9,148 nucleotides of DNA from Candidatus Colimorpha enterica (GCA_000433515.1 FR891203.1:22355-31502), one strand, 5' to 3'. Counted from the stretch's first letter, positions 1-6,186 are shown. Notes: generated from the letters alone by a model not told the origin. Translations and numbers: made by a program.

Positions 1-149
1 ACCTCCACGACCAGTCTCTTGCCGTGATTGTCTATCTCAAGGGCGTTGAGCAGCCTCGGAAGCTCACCCTCGCCGAAACGGACGTCAACAACAGGTCCGA
101 TGACCTGTGTGACCCTGCCGGTATAATGGCTTTGTGTTTCGCTGTTCAT
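1..149 (-). CDS. atpD: ATP synthase F1 subunit beta, N-terminal fragment
   Basis: This is the catalytic beta subunit of the cytoplasmic F1 head. Only the first 49 codons are in the window; the rest lies beyond the left edge. The translation begins MNSETQSHYTGRVTQVIGPV and continues through VDVRFGEGELPRLLNALEI, which is the characteristic N-terminal beta-barrel of AtpD (GRV-x-QV-x-GPVVDV-x-F). The Walker motifs and catalytic residues fall outside the window and cannot be judged. The ATG at 147-149 lies 17 nt after the atpG stop codon. The Shine-Dalgarno signal in front of it is weak (GAAAGTG-like), so translation may be helped by coupling to atpG. The identification is secure from the N-terminal motif and from its place after gamma in the operon. 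Confidence 0.96.
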   Translation of the reverse strand, partial: MNSETQSHYTGRVTQVIGPVVDVRFGEGELPRLLNALEIDNHGKRLVVE

Positions 150-166
150 AATGACGTTTCACTTTC

Positions 167-1000
167 TCATTGATTTTCCGCGCCGGCAACGATCTCGGTT
201 ATCTCCTGAGTGATCGAGCTCTGGCGCGCTCTGTTGTAGCTGAGGTTCAGTCTGTCTATCATTTCCGATGCGTTCTTTGTTGCCGAATCCATCGCGTTCC
301 GCCTTGCATAAAGCTCGGAAAGAAAGCTCTTTCTGATCTTCGCGCATATGACCGCGGTCAGATAATCCGGTATTGCCGAATTCATGACCGTTTCGGCATC
401 CGGCTCAAATACAGTCTGCGGGCTGCCGTTTCCGGCTCTTTCAAGCGGAAGGACGGTCTTTATCTCCGCCGTCTGCGTAAGCACGTTCACCGGTCTTGTT
501 CCGAGAACCTTCACAGCCCGGTATTCTCCGGCGGCAAATTTTTCGGTTATTGCTCCGGAGATTTCACGGATACCGTTGTCGGTCAGCTTTTCCGATGAAC
601 GGAACACGTTATCAAAAAGAGATATGCCGTGATGTACGCAGTAATCGTATATTCTCCTTCCGACAGGCAGAACCGCGGCATCGGTTTCCGCAATTTCGGC
701 GGTAAGCAGCTTTATTATGTTTGAATTATAGCCGCCGGCAAGCCCTCTGTCCCCGGCAACGGCGACAATCAGCGTTTTTCCGCTCTCCTTCGGGGCGACA
801 AACACAGAGCCGGCGGTTTCCGGTGACACAATATCGTGCATTGCCGCACATACCGCATCGGAATAGGACGAAGCGCCGGACGCGGCTTCTGCGGCTCTTT
901 TGATTTTTGACGACGCAACAAGCTGCATTGCTTTCGTGACGTGCAGTGTCGAGTCAATGCTGCGTATGCGGTTTTTTATCGATTTGATGTCTGCACCCAT
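167..1000 (-). CDS. atpG: ATP synthase F1 subunit gamma (central stalk)
   Basis: Gamma is the rotating shaft of F1; it couples rotation of the c-ring to conformational change in the alpha3beta3 head. The 277-residue product is close to the usual length of about 285. The N-terminal helix (about residues 5-40, with IKNRIRSIDSTLHVTKAMQL) and the C-terminal helix (about 220-275, with ARRNAMDSATKNA at 232-244 and SSITQEITEIVAGA at the end) form the antiparallel coiled coil of the shaft. The Rossmann-like middle contains the conserved DRGLAGGYN at 84-92. The ATG at 998-1000 follows the atpA stop by 36 nt, and the gene ends 17 nt before atpD. The upstream region holds only modest purine runs (AAAGGGG is distant, GGAAA is nearer). 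No frameshift or missing conserved block is seen. Confidence 0.97.
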   Translation of the reverse strand: MGADIKSIKNRIRSIDSTLHVTKAMQLVASSKIKRAAEAASGASSYSDAVCAAMHDIVSPETAGSVFVAPKESGKTLIVAVAGDRGLAGGYNSNIIKLLTAEIAETDAAVLPVGRRIYDYCVHHGISLFDNVFRSSEKLTDNGIREISGAITEKFAAGEYRAVKVLGTRPVNVLTQTAEIKTVLPLERAGNGSPQTVFEPDAETVMNSAIPDYLTAVICAKIRKSFLSELYARRNAMDSATKNASEMIDRLNLSYNRARQSSITQEITEIVAGAENQ

Positions 1001-1036
1001 ATCAGTTTCCGGACACCCCTTTCGTCAGAACCGGAT

Positions 1037-2548
1037 TCAGAGTTCACCTGAAAAGCGCGAGGTGAATCCGGATACGGCATGGTCCAGCTCTTCCTTGTCC
1101 TCATCGCTGTAACTGCCTGCGGCAAAGCGGCAGAGAAGCTCCGCGTGCTCGTCGCTCATGAAGGAATACAGCTCATGCTCGTATTTCCTGACGTCGGTAA
1201 GAGGAATGTCGTTCATATAACCGTTTACCGCAGCGTAAATAACCGCAATCTGACAGCCGACGGGGACAGGGGAGTTTTTGTCCTGCTTCAGTATCTCAAC
1301 GATCCTCTCGCCCTGATTCAGCCTCATTTTCGTGTCGCTGTCAAGGTCGGAGCCGAACTGAGCAAAGTTCTGAAGCTCTCTGAACTGCGAATAAATCAGC
1401 TTCAGCGGACCGGAGATCTTCTTCATAGCCTTGACCTGTGCGTTTCCGCCGACACGGCTGACCGAGATACCGGGGTTGACCGCCGGGATGACTCCGGCAT
1501 GGAAAAGCTCGGTCTCAAGGAATATCTGTCCGTCGGTAATCGAGATAACGTTCGTCGGGATATATGCCGAAACGTCGCCTGCCTGCGTTTCGATTATCGG
1601 AAGCGCGGTAATGCTTCCGCCGCCGTATTCCGGAGCGACCCTTGCAGAACGCTCAAGAAGGCGGGAATGCAGATAGAAAACGTCTCCTGGATATGCCTCT
1701 CTGCCCGGCGGACGGCGGATGAGAAGGGAAAGTGCGCGGTATGCCACGGCGTGCTTGCTTAGGTCGTCGTACACGATAAGAACATCCTTGCCCTTTGACA
1801 TGAAGTGTTCGGCGATCGCGCATCCGGTATAGGGCGCGATGTACTGCACGGGAGCGGTCTCGGATGCGGTTGCCGAGACGATGACGGTATACTCAAGCGC
1901 GCCCGCGGCACGGAGAGTTTCGGTTATCTGCGCAACGGTCGAGTTTTTCTGCCCGATCGCGACATAAACACAGAGAACCCCCGTATCGCGCTGATTTATG
2001 ATGGTATCGACGGCTATTGTTGTCTTTCCGGTCTGCCTGTCGCCTATTATAAGCTCACGCTGACCGCGTCCTATCGGTATCATGCTGTCGATAGCCTTGA
2101 TACCGGTCTGAAGCGGCACGTTTACGCTTTTTCTCTTGATGATTCCGGGCGCCTCGGATTCAATCGGGCGCATCTCGTCGGTGAATATCTGCCCCAGCCC
2201 GTCGATCGGTCTGCCGAGGGCATTTACCACTCTGCCGAGCATCGCGTCTCCGACGGGGACGCTGACGACCTTTCCGGTCCTGCGCACGACCGAGCCTTCT
2301 TTTATGTCGTTGTCGTTGCTGAGTATCGCGACGGAAACGCAGTCCTCTTCAAGATTCTGCGCCATTCCGAAGTCGCCGCCCTCGAATTCGAGAAGCTCGT
2401 TCGCCATGCAGTTGTCAAGCCCATGGGCTTTTGCAATGCCGTCGCCGACCAGAATAACCGTCCCGACCTCAGACTGCTCGGTTTTATCGCTGAAATGCTT
2501 GATTTCCGACTTTATGATGCTGCTGATTTCATCAGAATTCAGATTCAT
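1037..2548 (-). CDS. atpA: ATP synthase F1 subunit alpha
   Basis: Alpha is the non-catalytic nucleotide-binding subunit that alternates with beta in the F1 hexamer. The 503 residues are the standard length. Domains in order: an N-terminal helix and beta-barrel (about 1-95, with VGDGIAKAHGLDN), the nucleotide-binding domain (about 96-380), and a C-terminal helical bundle. The Walker A motif is GDRQTGKT at 169-176, and the Walker B strand is VLIVYDD ending at D261-D262. PPGREAYPGDVFYLHSRLLE lies at 280-299. The arginine finger that reaches the beta catalytic site is R365 in GISVSRVGG. Glutamine at Q172 in the P-loop is the usual alpha feature that separates it from catalytic beta. The ATG at 2546-2548 lies 33 nt after the atpH stop. 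The nearest strong Shine-Dalgarno (AAAGGA) is about 13 nt away, which is rather long. Confidence 0.98.
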   Translation of the reverse strand: MNLNSDEISSIIKSEIKHFSDKTEQSEVGTVILVGDGIAKAHGLDNCMANELLEFEGGDFGMAQNLEEDCVSVAILSNDNDIKEGSVVRRTGKVVSVPVGDAMLGRVVNALGRPIDGLGQIFTDEMRPIESEAPGIIKRKSVNVPLQTGIKAIDSMIPIGRGQRELIIGDRQTGKTTIAVDTIINQRDTGVLCVYVAIGQKNSTVAQITETLRAAGALEYTVIVSATASETAPVQYIAPYTGCAIAEHFMSKGKDVLIVYDDLSKHAVAYRALSLLIRRPPGREAYPGDVFYLHSRLLERSARVAPEYGGGSITALPIIETQAGDVSAYIPTNVISITDGQIFLETELFHAGVIPAVNPGISVSRVGGNAQVKAMKKISGPLKLIYSQFRELQNFAQFGSDLDSDTKMRLNQGERIVEILKQDKNSPVPVGCQIAVIYAAVNGYMNDIPLTDVRKYEHELYSFMSDEHAELLCRFAAGSYSDEDKEELDHAVSGFTSRFSGEL

Positions 2549-2581
2549 GTTTTGTGATCGTTCCTTTCGTGGAATTGCGGC

Positions 2582-3121
2582 TCAGAGTGTCCTTCCGTAA
2601 AGGGCATTTTTCAGTGAACCGAGCTTTGCCTTTATGCTTCCCTCAAGAAGCACGCCGTCAACCGTTACCGAAACGCCTCCGATAAGCGCGGGATCGACAT
2701 GACAGCGCATTTCGACCGCTCTTCCGGTAGAGCCCTCGAGCTTTGCGTGAAGAGCGTTCTTTTCCTCCGGAGTCAGCGGGACGGCTGTGGTCACGTCGGC
2801 AACGGCAATGCCGCTGTATTCGTACCACAGGCGCTCGTATTCGCGGAAGCAGGGAAGGATATAGCGGGAATGCCCGCGCTTTGTCATCAGCTTCATGAAG
2901 GAGCAGATGTATTCGTGTATCCTTCCGGAAAAGGCGTTGTCTATCACCTGCATACGTTCTGATTTCGGTATGTTCGGAGCGGAGAGAAGGGTGATGAACC
3001 CCGGATTCTCCGCGATTATTCCGGAAACAACGCGCAGCTCGCCGAGAAATTCCGACTCAAGTCCTTCCTCGCAGGAAAGCTCGTAAAGCGCCTTTCCGTA
3101 TTCCCTGACAGTATCAGCCAT
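2582..3121 (-). CDS. atpH: ATP synthase F1 subunit delta (OSCP-like)
   Basis: Delta caps the top of F1 and joins it to the peripheral stalk made by subunit b, so it is part of the stator. The 179 residues match the family length. The N-terminal helical domain starts with VREYGKALYELSCEEG, and helices continue to about residue 105. The C-terminal domain carries the family signature around residues 141-175, with DPALIGGVSVTVDG followed by LLEGSIKAKLGSLKNAL. The ATG at 3119-3121 lies 39 nt after the atpF stop; GGGAAATA precedes it directly, with AAGGGCAGG further upstream. Sequence divergence in the middle of the protein is normal for this subunit. Order and motif make the assignment firm. Confidence 0.96.
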   Translation of the reverse strand: MADTVREYGKALYELSCEEGLESEFLGELRVVSGIIAENPGFITLLSAPNIPKSERMQVIDNAFSGRIHEYICSFMKLMTKRGHSRYILPCFREYERLWYEYSGIAVADVTTAVPLTPEEKNALHAKLEGSTGRAVEMRCHVDPALIGGVSVTVDGVLLEGSIKAKLGSLKNALYGRTL

Positions 3122-3160
3122 TATTTCCCGACCTGCCCTTCATAGGATTTATCCCGAACG

Positions 3161-3664
3161 TCATTTGCCGATACCGTCAATGTAGCTGTCGATAAGCGCG
3201 CGGTGATCTTCTTCCTTCAGCTCGCGGCCTATCATCTTTTCTGCGATTTCGACGGAAATGCCGGAAATTTCGTTCTTGACATCGTTTATAGCCTTCTTCT
3301 TCTCAAAGGCAATGTCCTCGTCAGCCTTTTTCAGCATTGCCGCGGCTTTTTTGTCGGCGGCGGAAATGATATCGCGGCTTTCGGCGTTTGCCCGCTCTTT
3401 TGCTGCGCGGATGATGTTTCCCGCCTCTTCGTCGGAAGCGGCAAGCTTTGCCTCATATTCATCGCGGCTCTTTTCGGCCTCGGCAAGCGCGCGGTCGGCA
3501 TCGGAATATACACGTCCGACCTCCGCCCCGCGGTCTGCCATGACCTTCTGCACCGGTCTGAACAGAAACTTCTTCACGATAAAGTACATTATGACGAGGT
3601 TTGCAAGTGAAATGAGAATACCCCAGATATTGACCGAGATAACGTCAAGATTCTGAATATTCAT
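3161..3664 (-). CDS. atpF: ATP synthase Fo subunit b (peripheral stalk)
   Basis: Subunit b anchors the peripheral stalk in the membrane and runs up to F1, resisting rotation of the head. The 167-residue product has one N-terminal membrane helix at about residues 11-30. A basic amphipathic segment (KKFLFRPVQKVMADR, 31-45) follows, then about 110 residues of almost uninterrupted charged helix rich in Ala, Glu, Lys and Asp, with no prolines after residue 37. This is the expected dimeric coiled-coil stalk. The C-terminal part (EISGISVEIAEKMIGRELK) matches the delta-binding end of b subunits. There is a single b gene and no adjacent b' paralogue. The ATG at 3662-3664 has AAGGA about 11 nt upstream and follows the atpE stop by 34 nt. 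Confidence 0.96.
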   Translation of the reverse strand: MNIQNLDVISVNIWGILISLANLVIMYFIVKKFLFRPVQKVMADRGAEVGRVYSDADRALAEAEKSRDEYEAKLAASDEEAGNIIRAAKERANAESRDIISAADKKAAAMLKKADEDIAFEKKKAINDVKNEISGISVEIAEKMIGRELKEEDHRALIDSYIDGIGK

Positions 3665-3698
3665 ACTGTCCGTGTTCCTTTCACTGCCGCTTTACGGC

Positions 3699-3980
3699 TC
3701 ACTTTATTGCGCCGAGCAGGATATTTACAAACATTTTCGGTGCGACGAAAATGAGCAGGATAGCAATGACGAGCGCGTAAAGACCGGTCGTTTCGGCGAC
3801 TGCACAGCCCATAAGGAGCGTGCTTGTCACCTGACCCTTGCACTCCGGCTGGCGGCCGATGGCTTCGCAGGCCTTTGCCACCGCGTTTCCTTCACCGATA
3901 CCCGGTCCGATACCTGCTATCATCGCAGTTCCGGCACCGAGGGCACAGCATCCGAGTATGATTCCAATTGCGAGTTCCAT
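3699..3980 (-). CDS. atpE: ATP synthase Fo subunit c, probable Na+-binding type
   Basis: Subunit c forms the membrane rotor ring that carries the coupling ion. The 93-residue product has two membrane hairpin helices (about 3-40 and 52-85) joined by the conserved polar loop RQPE at 43-46. The ion-carrying carboxylate is E63 in VAETTGLY. A second carboxylate, E30 in GPGIGEG, occupies the position of Gln32 of the Ilyobacter tartaricus Na+ ring, and the E30-E63 spacing of 33 equals Q32-E65 there. V61, T64, T65 and Y68 match the other ligand positions (V63, S66, T67, Y70). From family knowledge this is the two-carboxylate Na+ motif described for Fusobacterium nucleatum; sodium coupling here is an inference. 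The start is set by GGAGG (3989-3993) 8 nt upstream, the best-looking Shine-Dalgarno in the operon, fitting the high c-ring stoichiometry. The protein contains five cysteines (11, 12, 38, 47, 59). Confidence 0.97.
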   Translation of the reverse strand: MELAIGIILGCCALGAGTAMIAGIGPGIGEGNAVAKACEAIGRQPECKGQVTSTLLMGCAVAETTGLYALVIAILLIFVAPKMFVNILLGAIK

Positions 3981-4009
3981 GTTTTTTTCCTCCAGAATTA
4001 TTGTCGTGT

Positions 4010-4936
4010 TCAGTGTTGACGGGAAGCTCTCAGGGCTTTTTCAGCCTTCTTTTTCCTGCGCTTCTCGTAATCCTCCTCAGGGAAGCCGTTTGATATGTAA
4101 AGCATAGTCAGCATGGCGAATATGAATGCCTGCAGACATCCGCTGAAAAGGTCGAAATAAAGTGAGAGTATTGCGGGAAGCCCGATCCTGAGAAGAGGGA
4201 ACCTTCCGAGAACCCCCGGAAGCCATCCGAGAAGAAGAGAGGAAAGTCCGCTCAGCCCCGCGGCAACAAGAGTAGATATGACAACACCGGAAAGCACGTT
4301 TCCGTAATGACGGAACGCCATCGACACCGGTGTTGCGATCTCGCCGATGACATTGAAGGGGGCAAATATCGGGATAGGCTCGACAAAGCCCTTCAGATAG
4401 GGTCCGATCCCGCCCTTTAGCTTGTAGTGTGTTATAAGTATGAAAACCAGAATAGCCCAGCCGGCGACTATGTTGAGATCGGAGGTCGCCGGATAAAGCC
4501 CGAGAAGGCTTGAAAGGCTTGAAAATGCCGACAGCCCCATGATTGCGGCGACAAAGGGTGCAAATCCGGCAAACCGCTCGCCCATGTTGCCGTTTACGAA
4601 CGACTGAACCTTTGTGACGATCAGCTCCGCCGCAAGCTGTCTTTTCGACGTTCCGGTGGTTGAAAGCCCGTTTGTCAGGAACAGACACAGCCCGAGAAGC
4701 GCCGACATGACGCAGAATGAGGTAACCTGAGCCTCGGTGATATACAGATCCTGTATCGGCATTTTAACAGTGAAATATACCTGTGCTCCGGTCACGTCGA
4801 TACCGTCCGACGCCGGCTTTGTCAGCACGTTCAGTATAGCCGCACCGAGGAAGGGGACAACGATAAGGATGACGCTTATTATGTCGCGGGCAAGCGACCT
4901 TTTGCCGCCGCGGCCGCGCTTTTCGGTTGGCTTCAT
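4010..4936 (-). CDS. atpB: ATP synthase Fo subunit a
   Basis: Subunit a is the membrane stator that holds the two ion half-channels facing the c-ring. The 308-residue product is somewhat longer than many because of a basic N-terminal tail (residues 1-18) and a charged C-terminal tail after about 285 (EEDYEKRRKKKAEK), both probably cytoplasmic. About five to six hydrophobic segments follow the N-terminal tail. Family landmarks are YPATSDLN at 148-155, GEIATPVSMAFRHYGN at 198-213 with the essential arginine R209 (codon 4310-4312), and the C-terminal LQAFIFAMLTMLYI at 268-281. The arginine sits in FRHYGN rather than the FRLFGN of many bacteria. The start ATG overlaps the stop of the upstream gene (ATGA, 4933-4936), and GGAGG at 4946-4950 lies 9 nt upstream, so the two genes are probably translationally coupled. 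Confidence 0.96.
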   Translation of the reverse strand: MKPTEKRGRGGKRSLARDIISVILIVVPFLGAAILNVLTKPASDGIDVTGAQVYFTVKMPIQDLYITEAQVTSFCVMSALLGLCLFLTNGLSTTGTSKRQLAAELIVTKVQSFVNGNMGERFAGFAPFVAAIMGLSAFSSLSSLLGLYPATSDLNIVAGWAILVFILITHYKLKGGIGPYLKGFVEPIPIFAPFNVIGEIATPVSMAFRHYGNVLSGVVISTLVAAGLSGLSSLLLGWLPGVLGRFPLLRIGLPAILSLYFDLFSGCLQAFIFAMLTMLYISNGFPEEDYEKRRKKKAEKALRASRQH

Positions 4937-5343
4937 TCGGTTCTGCCTCCGTTTTTGCCGTCCTTCACCGCGCCGTATATCCCTCTTGCCTGCGCGAACA
5001 GACGGGGAAAGAACAGCGGAATGAAGAGCGCGAAGATATCAAACTTTGGGAACACGGCGCAGACTATCACGACAACATCCATGACAAGAAGCCGCACAAG
5101 CTGCGATGCACGGATAAGCTTCCGCCTGTCCGAGTCGTCATCAACAGTCACCGCCTTCTGAACCGTCAGCCCCATGACAAAGAAATTGAGAACCGCGACA
5201 GCCCCGCTTGTAAGCGCGGCAAAAAGCACGTTCGGGGTGAATTTTGAAATGATGAGATAAACCGCAAGCATTACAGCTATGAGGATTGCCTCTGCAATTG
5301 CGACATACGCGGTTTCCTTTTTGACTGTTCCGTCTATTTTCAT
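4933..5343 (-). CDS. ATP synthase protein I-like small membrane protein
   Basis: This is the first gene of the operon. The 136-residue product has four predicted membrane helices at about 12-33, 38-60, 82-98 and 101-117. It ends in a short charged tail and carries IPLFFPRLFAQ near residues 108-118, resembling the AtpI/ATP synthase subunit I family. AtpI proteins are known to assist assembly or stability of the c-ring and have been linked to cation supply; they are poorly conserved in sequence, so the call rests mainly on topology and position. The reading frame is open further upstream to a TTG at 5380-5382, but I prefer the ATG at 5341-5343: it has GGAG 6 nt upstream, and the extra 13 residues (SGHRNRKNTETG) are hydrophilic and unlike a membrane-protein start. 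The stop overlaps the atpB start by 4 nt. Confidence 0.8.
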   Translation of the reverse strand: MKIDGTVKKETAYVAIAEAILIAVMLAVYLIISKFTPNVLFAALTSGAVAVLNFFVMGLTVQKAVTVDDDSDRRKLIRASQLVRLLVMDVVVIVCAVFPKFDIFALFIPLFFPRLFAQARGIYGAVKDGKNGGRTE

Positions 5344-5349
5344 GCCTGT

Positions 5350-5353
5350 CTCC
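5350..5353 (-). promoter_or_regulatory. Ribosome binding site that decides the atpI-like start
   Basis: On the minus strand GGAG is followed by ACAGGC and then the ATG at 5341-5343, a spacing of 6 nt. It supports the ATG start over the in-frame TTG at 5380-5382, whose upstream sequence (TATAACTTGT) has no purine-rich Shine-Dalgarno. Confidence 0.7.
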
Positions 5354-5386
5354 GTATTTTTCCGATTACGGTGACCGCTCAAACAA

Positions 5387-5400
5387 GTTATATTTATAAC
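5387..5400. repeat. AT-rich inverted repeat in the atp leader
   Basis: GTTATA-TT-TATAAC is a perfect 6-bp inverted repeat with a 2-nt centre. It lies between the inferred transcription start (about 5422) and the first start codon of the atp operon. The loop is too small for a good RNA hairpin, so if functional it is more likely a DNA site. It may equally be chance in an AT-rich leader. Confidence 0.35.
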
Positions 5401-5429
5401 TGTTATGGCTGCACCGCAACTATATGATT

Positions 5430-5458
5430 ATTTTAACTCACAATAATCGATTTGTCAA
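5430..5458 (-). promoter_or_regulatory. Sigma-A type promoter of the ATP synthase operon
   Basis: On the minus strand the -35 box is TTGACA (5453-5458, full consensus). A 17-nt spacer follows, then the -10 box TAAAAT (5430-5435, five of six consensus bases). Transcription would start near 5422, giving a leader of about 80 nt before the atpI-like ATG at 5343. The spacer contains the palindrome AATCGATT (5445-5452). This is the best promoter match I found in the window and is correctly placed for the whole atp operon. Confidence 0.85.
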
Positions 5459-5478
5459 TAGATTTTTTTATCAAATCA

Positions 5479-5502
5479 TCTGACCATATATCTGACATAT
5501 CT
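5479..5502. repeat. Imperfect 12-nt tandem direct repeat upstream of the atp promoter
   Basis: TCTGACCATATA is followed immediately by TCTGACATATCT. TCTGAC recurs exactly 12 nt apart and both copies continue into an ATAT core. The repeat begins 20 bp upstream of the -35 box, where an activator or UP-element might sit. Function is unknown and the match is short. Confidence 0.4.
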
Positions 5503-5590
5503 CACGGATCGGACAAAACAGTTGAACGGATTTTTTCCTCATTGTTACATTTAATGCATTTACGGAATGCAGCTGGCGCAAAACAGACAG
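5503..5590. other. Intergenic stretch between the terminator and atp promoter region
   Basis: I see no gene or RNA here. The only structure is a 6-bp inverted repeat, TGCATT-TACGG-AATGCA (5555-5571), not followed by a T-run, so it does not read as a terminator. The sequence separates the end of the zinc-ribbon gene from the atp promoter. Confidence 0.5.
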
Positions 5591-5623
5591 AAAAAAACGC
5601 CTCCCGGCGGACGGAAGGTCGTT
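5591..5623 (-). terminator. Rho-independent terminator of the zinc-ribbon gene
   Basis: Read on the minus strand, AACG-A-CCTTC pairs with GGAGG-CGTT around a loop of about nine bases (CGTCCGCCG), with a bulged A and one G-T pair in the stem. A run of seven T follows (5591-5597). The structure starts 4 nt after the TGA stop (5628-5630). It should separate this gene from the atp operon downstream on the same strand. The plus-strand reading also ends in five T, so weak bidirectional action is possible. Confidence 0.8.
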
Positions 5624-5627
5624 TTTA

Positions 5628-6053
5628 TCATACTTTTACGTCAAAGCTCTTTCCGCACCTCGGACAGGCGGCGCGGTGCTTTCCTCTGATCTTTTTCAGC
5701 CGAAGGACTGCCCTGCAGTACGGACATTTTCTGTATACATGTGTTTTTCTGTCGCGGAAGCGGTTTTTTGTCAGCCGGAACGTGGCTCTGATCTTTCCGA
5801 GAAGAGCTTTGTATTTCTCGTTTTCGTTTCTTCTCACGTAAATATTCCTTGACATCATGCGGTAAACCGTGTAGACCCCGAACGCAAAAATCAGTATCCG
5901 CAATATCAGCATACCAACTCCGCGGCAGAACAGTCCGAGCACCGACGACAGGATGATAAGTATCATGTAAACGATGACAAGGAACCTGCCGAATTCGTCG
6001 ATACCGTACCTTCCGCTGAAAAATTTCAACAGTTTGTTTCTGAAATTACCCAT
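5628..6053 (-). CDS. Small membrane protein with C-terminal zinc ribbon
   Basis: The function is unknown. The 141-residue product starts with a short basic region containing FFSGRYGIDEFGRFL (11-25), followed by two membrane helices at about 24-43 and 48-66. A strongly basic linker (SRNIYVRRNENEKYK, then RLTKNRFRDRKTHVYRKC) comes next. The C-terminal zinc ribbon has CPYC at 110-113 and CPRC at 130-133, giving four presumed Zn ligands, and ends FDVKV. I recognise the architecture (a GRYG-D segment, two helices, an RDRKTH segment, then Cys4) as a conserved but uncharacterised clostridial family. The zinc ribbon is probably cytoplasmic, given the positive charge after helix 2. The frame is open to 6146, but I choose the ATG at 6051-6053: GAGG lies 9 nt upstream, and the added N-terminal residues look like translated intergenic DNA. 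The gene has its own terminator. Confidence 0.85.
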   Translation of the reverse strand: MGNFRNKLLKFFSGRYGIDEFGRFLVIVYMILIILSSVLGLFCRGVGMLILRILIFAFGVYTVYRMMSRNIYVRRNENEKYKALLGKIRATFRLTKNRFRDRKTHVYRKCPYCRAVLRLKKIRGKHRAACPRCGKSFDVKV

Positions 6054-6081
6054 TGTACATAACCTCATGTTTCTGTAACAT

Positions 6082-6111
6082 ATGATACGCCGACTTTGTG
6101 AACCCGGTAAA
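6082..6111 (-). promoter_or_regulatory. Possible promoter of the zinc-ribbon gene
   Basis: On the minus strand TTTACC (6106-6111) and TATCAT (6082-6087, five of six consensus) are separated by 18 nt. Transcription would start about 20-25 nt before the ATG at 6053. The -35 box is weak (four of six). A competing candidate further upstream is TTATCA-17-TATTAA. Neither is strong. Confidence 0.35.
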
Positions 6112-6157
6112 TCAAAATAATTTAATTTCGGTAAATTAATACGCACCTGAATGAATT

Positions 6158-6186
6158 TTGATAACCATCCCGTGATTCTTTAAAGA
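6158..6186 (+). promoter_or_regulatory. Possible promoter of the ABC transporter gene
   Basis: TTGATA (6158-6163, five of six of the -35 consensus) is followed after 17 nt by TAAAGA (6181-6186, only three of six of the -10 consensus). It would leave a leader of about 90 nt. No better plus-strand pair was found between 6054 and 6284. The weak -10 might indicate an activator-dependent promoter or simply a wrong call. Confidence 0.3.

Noticed and set aside
1679..1702. Considered whether the P-loop and catalytic region of alpha hinted at a V/A-type or N-type ATPase rather than the housekeeping F-type
   Set aside because: Gene order (I-B-E-F-H-A-G-D), the presence of delta and gamma, the single b gene and the 503-residue alpha are those of the standard bacterial F-type operon. 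N-ATPase operons lack delta and begin with beta and epsilon.
1079..2557. Two long plus-strand open frames (1079-1762 and 1805-2557) opposite atpA
   Set aside because: The atpA reading has every expected motif and full length. The opposite frames have no domain and low-quality composition, so they are shadows.
4077..4688. A 203-codon minus-strand frame inside atpB in another frame
   Set aside because: The composition is rich in Arg, Cys and His with no domain, and atpB explains the same DNA with conserved membrane segments and R209.
5344..5382. TTG start that would extend the atpI-like protein by 13 residues
   Set aside because: There is no Shine-Dalgarno before the TTG, whereas the ATG at 5341-5343 has GGAG at 6 nt. 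The extension is hydrophilic and lies in the leader downstream of the promoter.
5555..5571. Small hairpin TGCATT-TACGG-AATGCA considered as a terminator or RNA element
   Set aside because: The stem is only six base pairs and no T-run follows on either strand. The better terminator at 5591-5623 already closes the zinc-ribbon gene.
6054..6146. Upstream extension of the zinc-ribbon protein to 6146 (31 extra residues)
   Set aside because: The extra residues come from AT-rich intergenic DNA and overlap the likely promoter. The ATG at 6051-6053 has GAGG at 9 nt and gives a start typical of the family.
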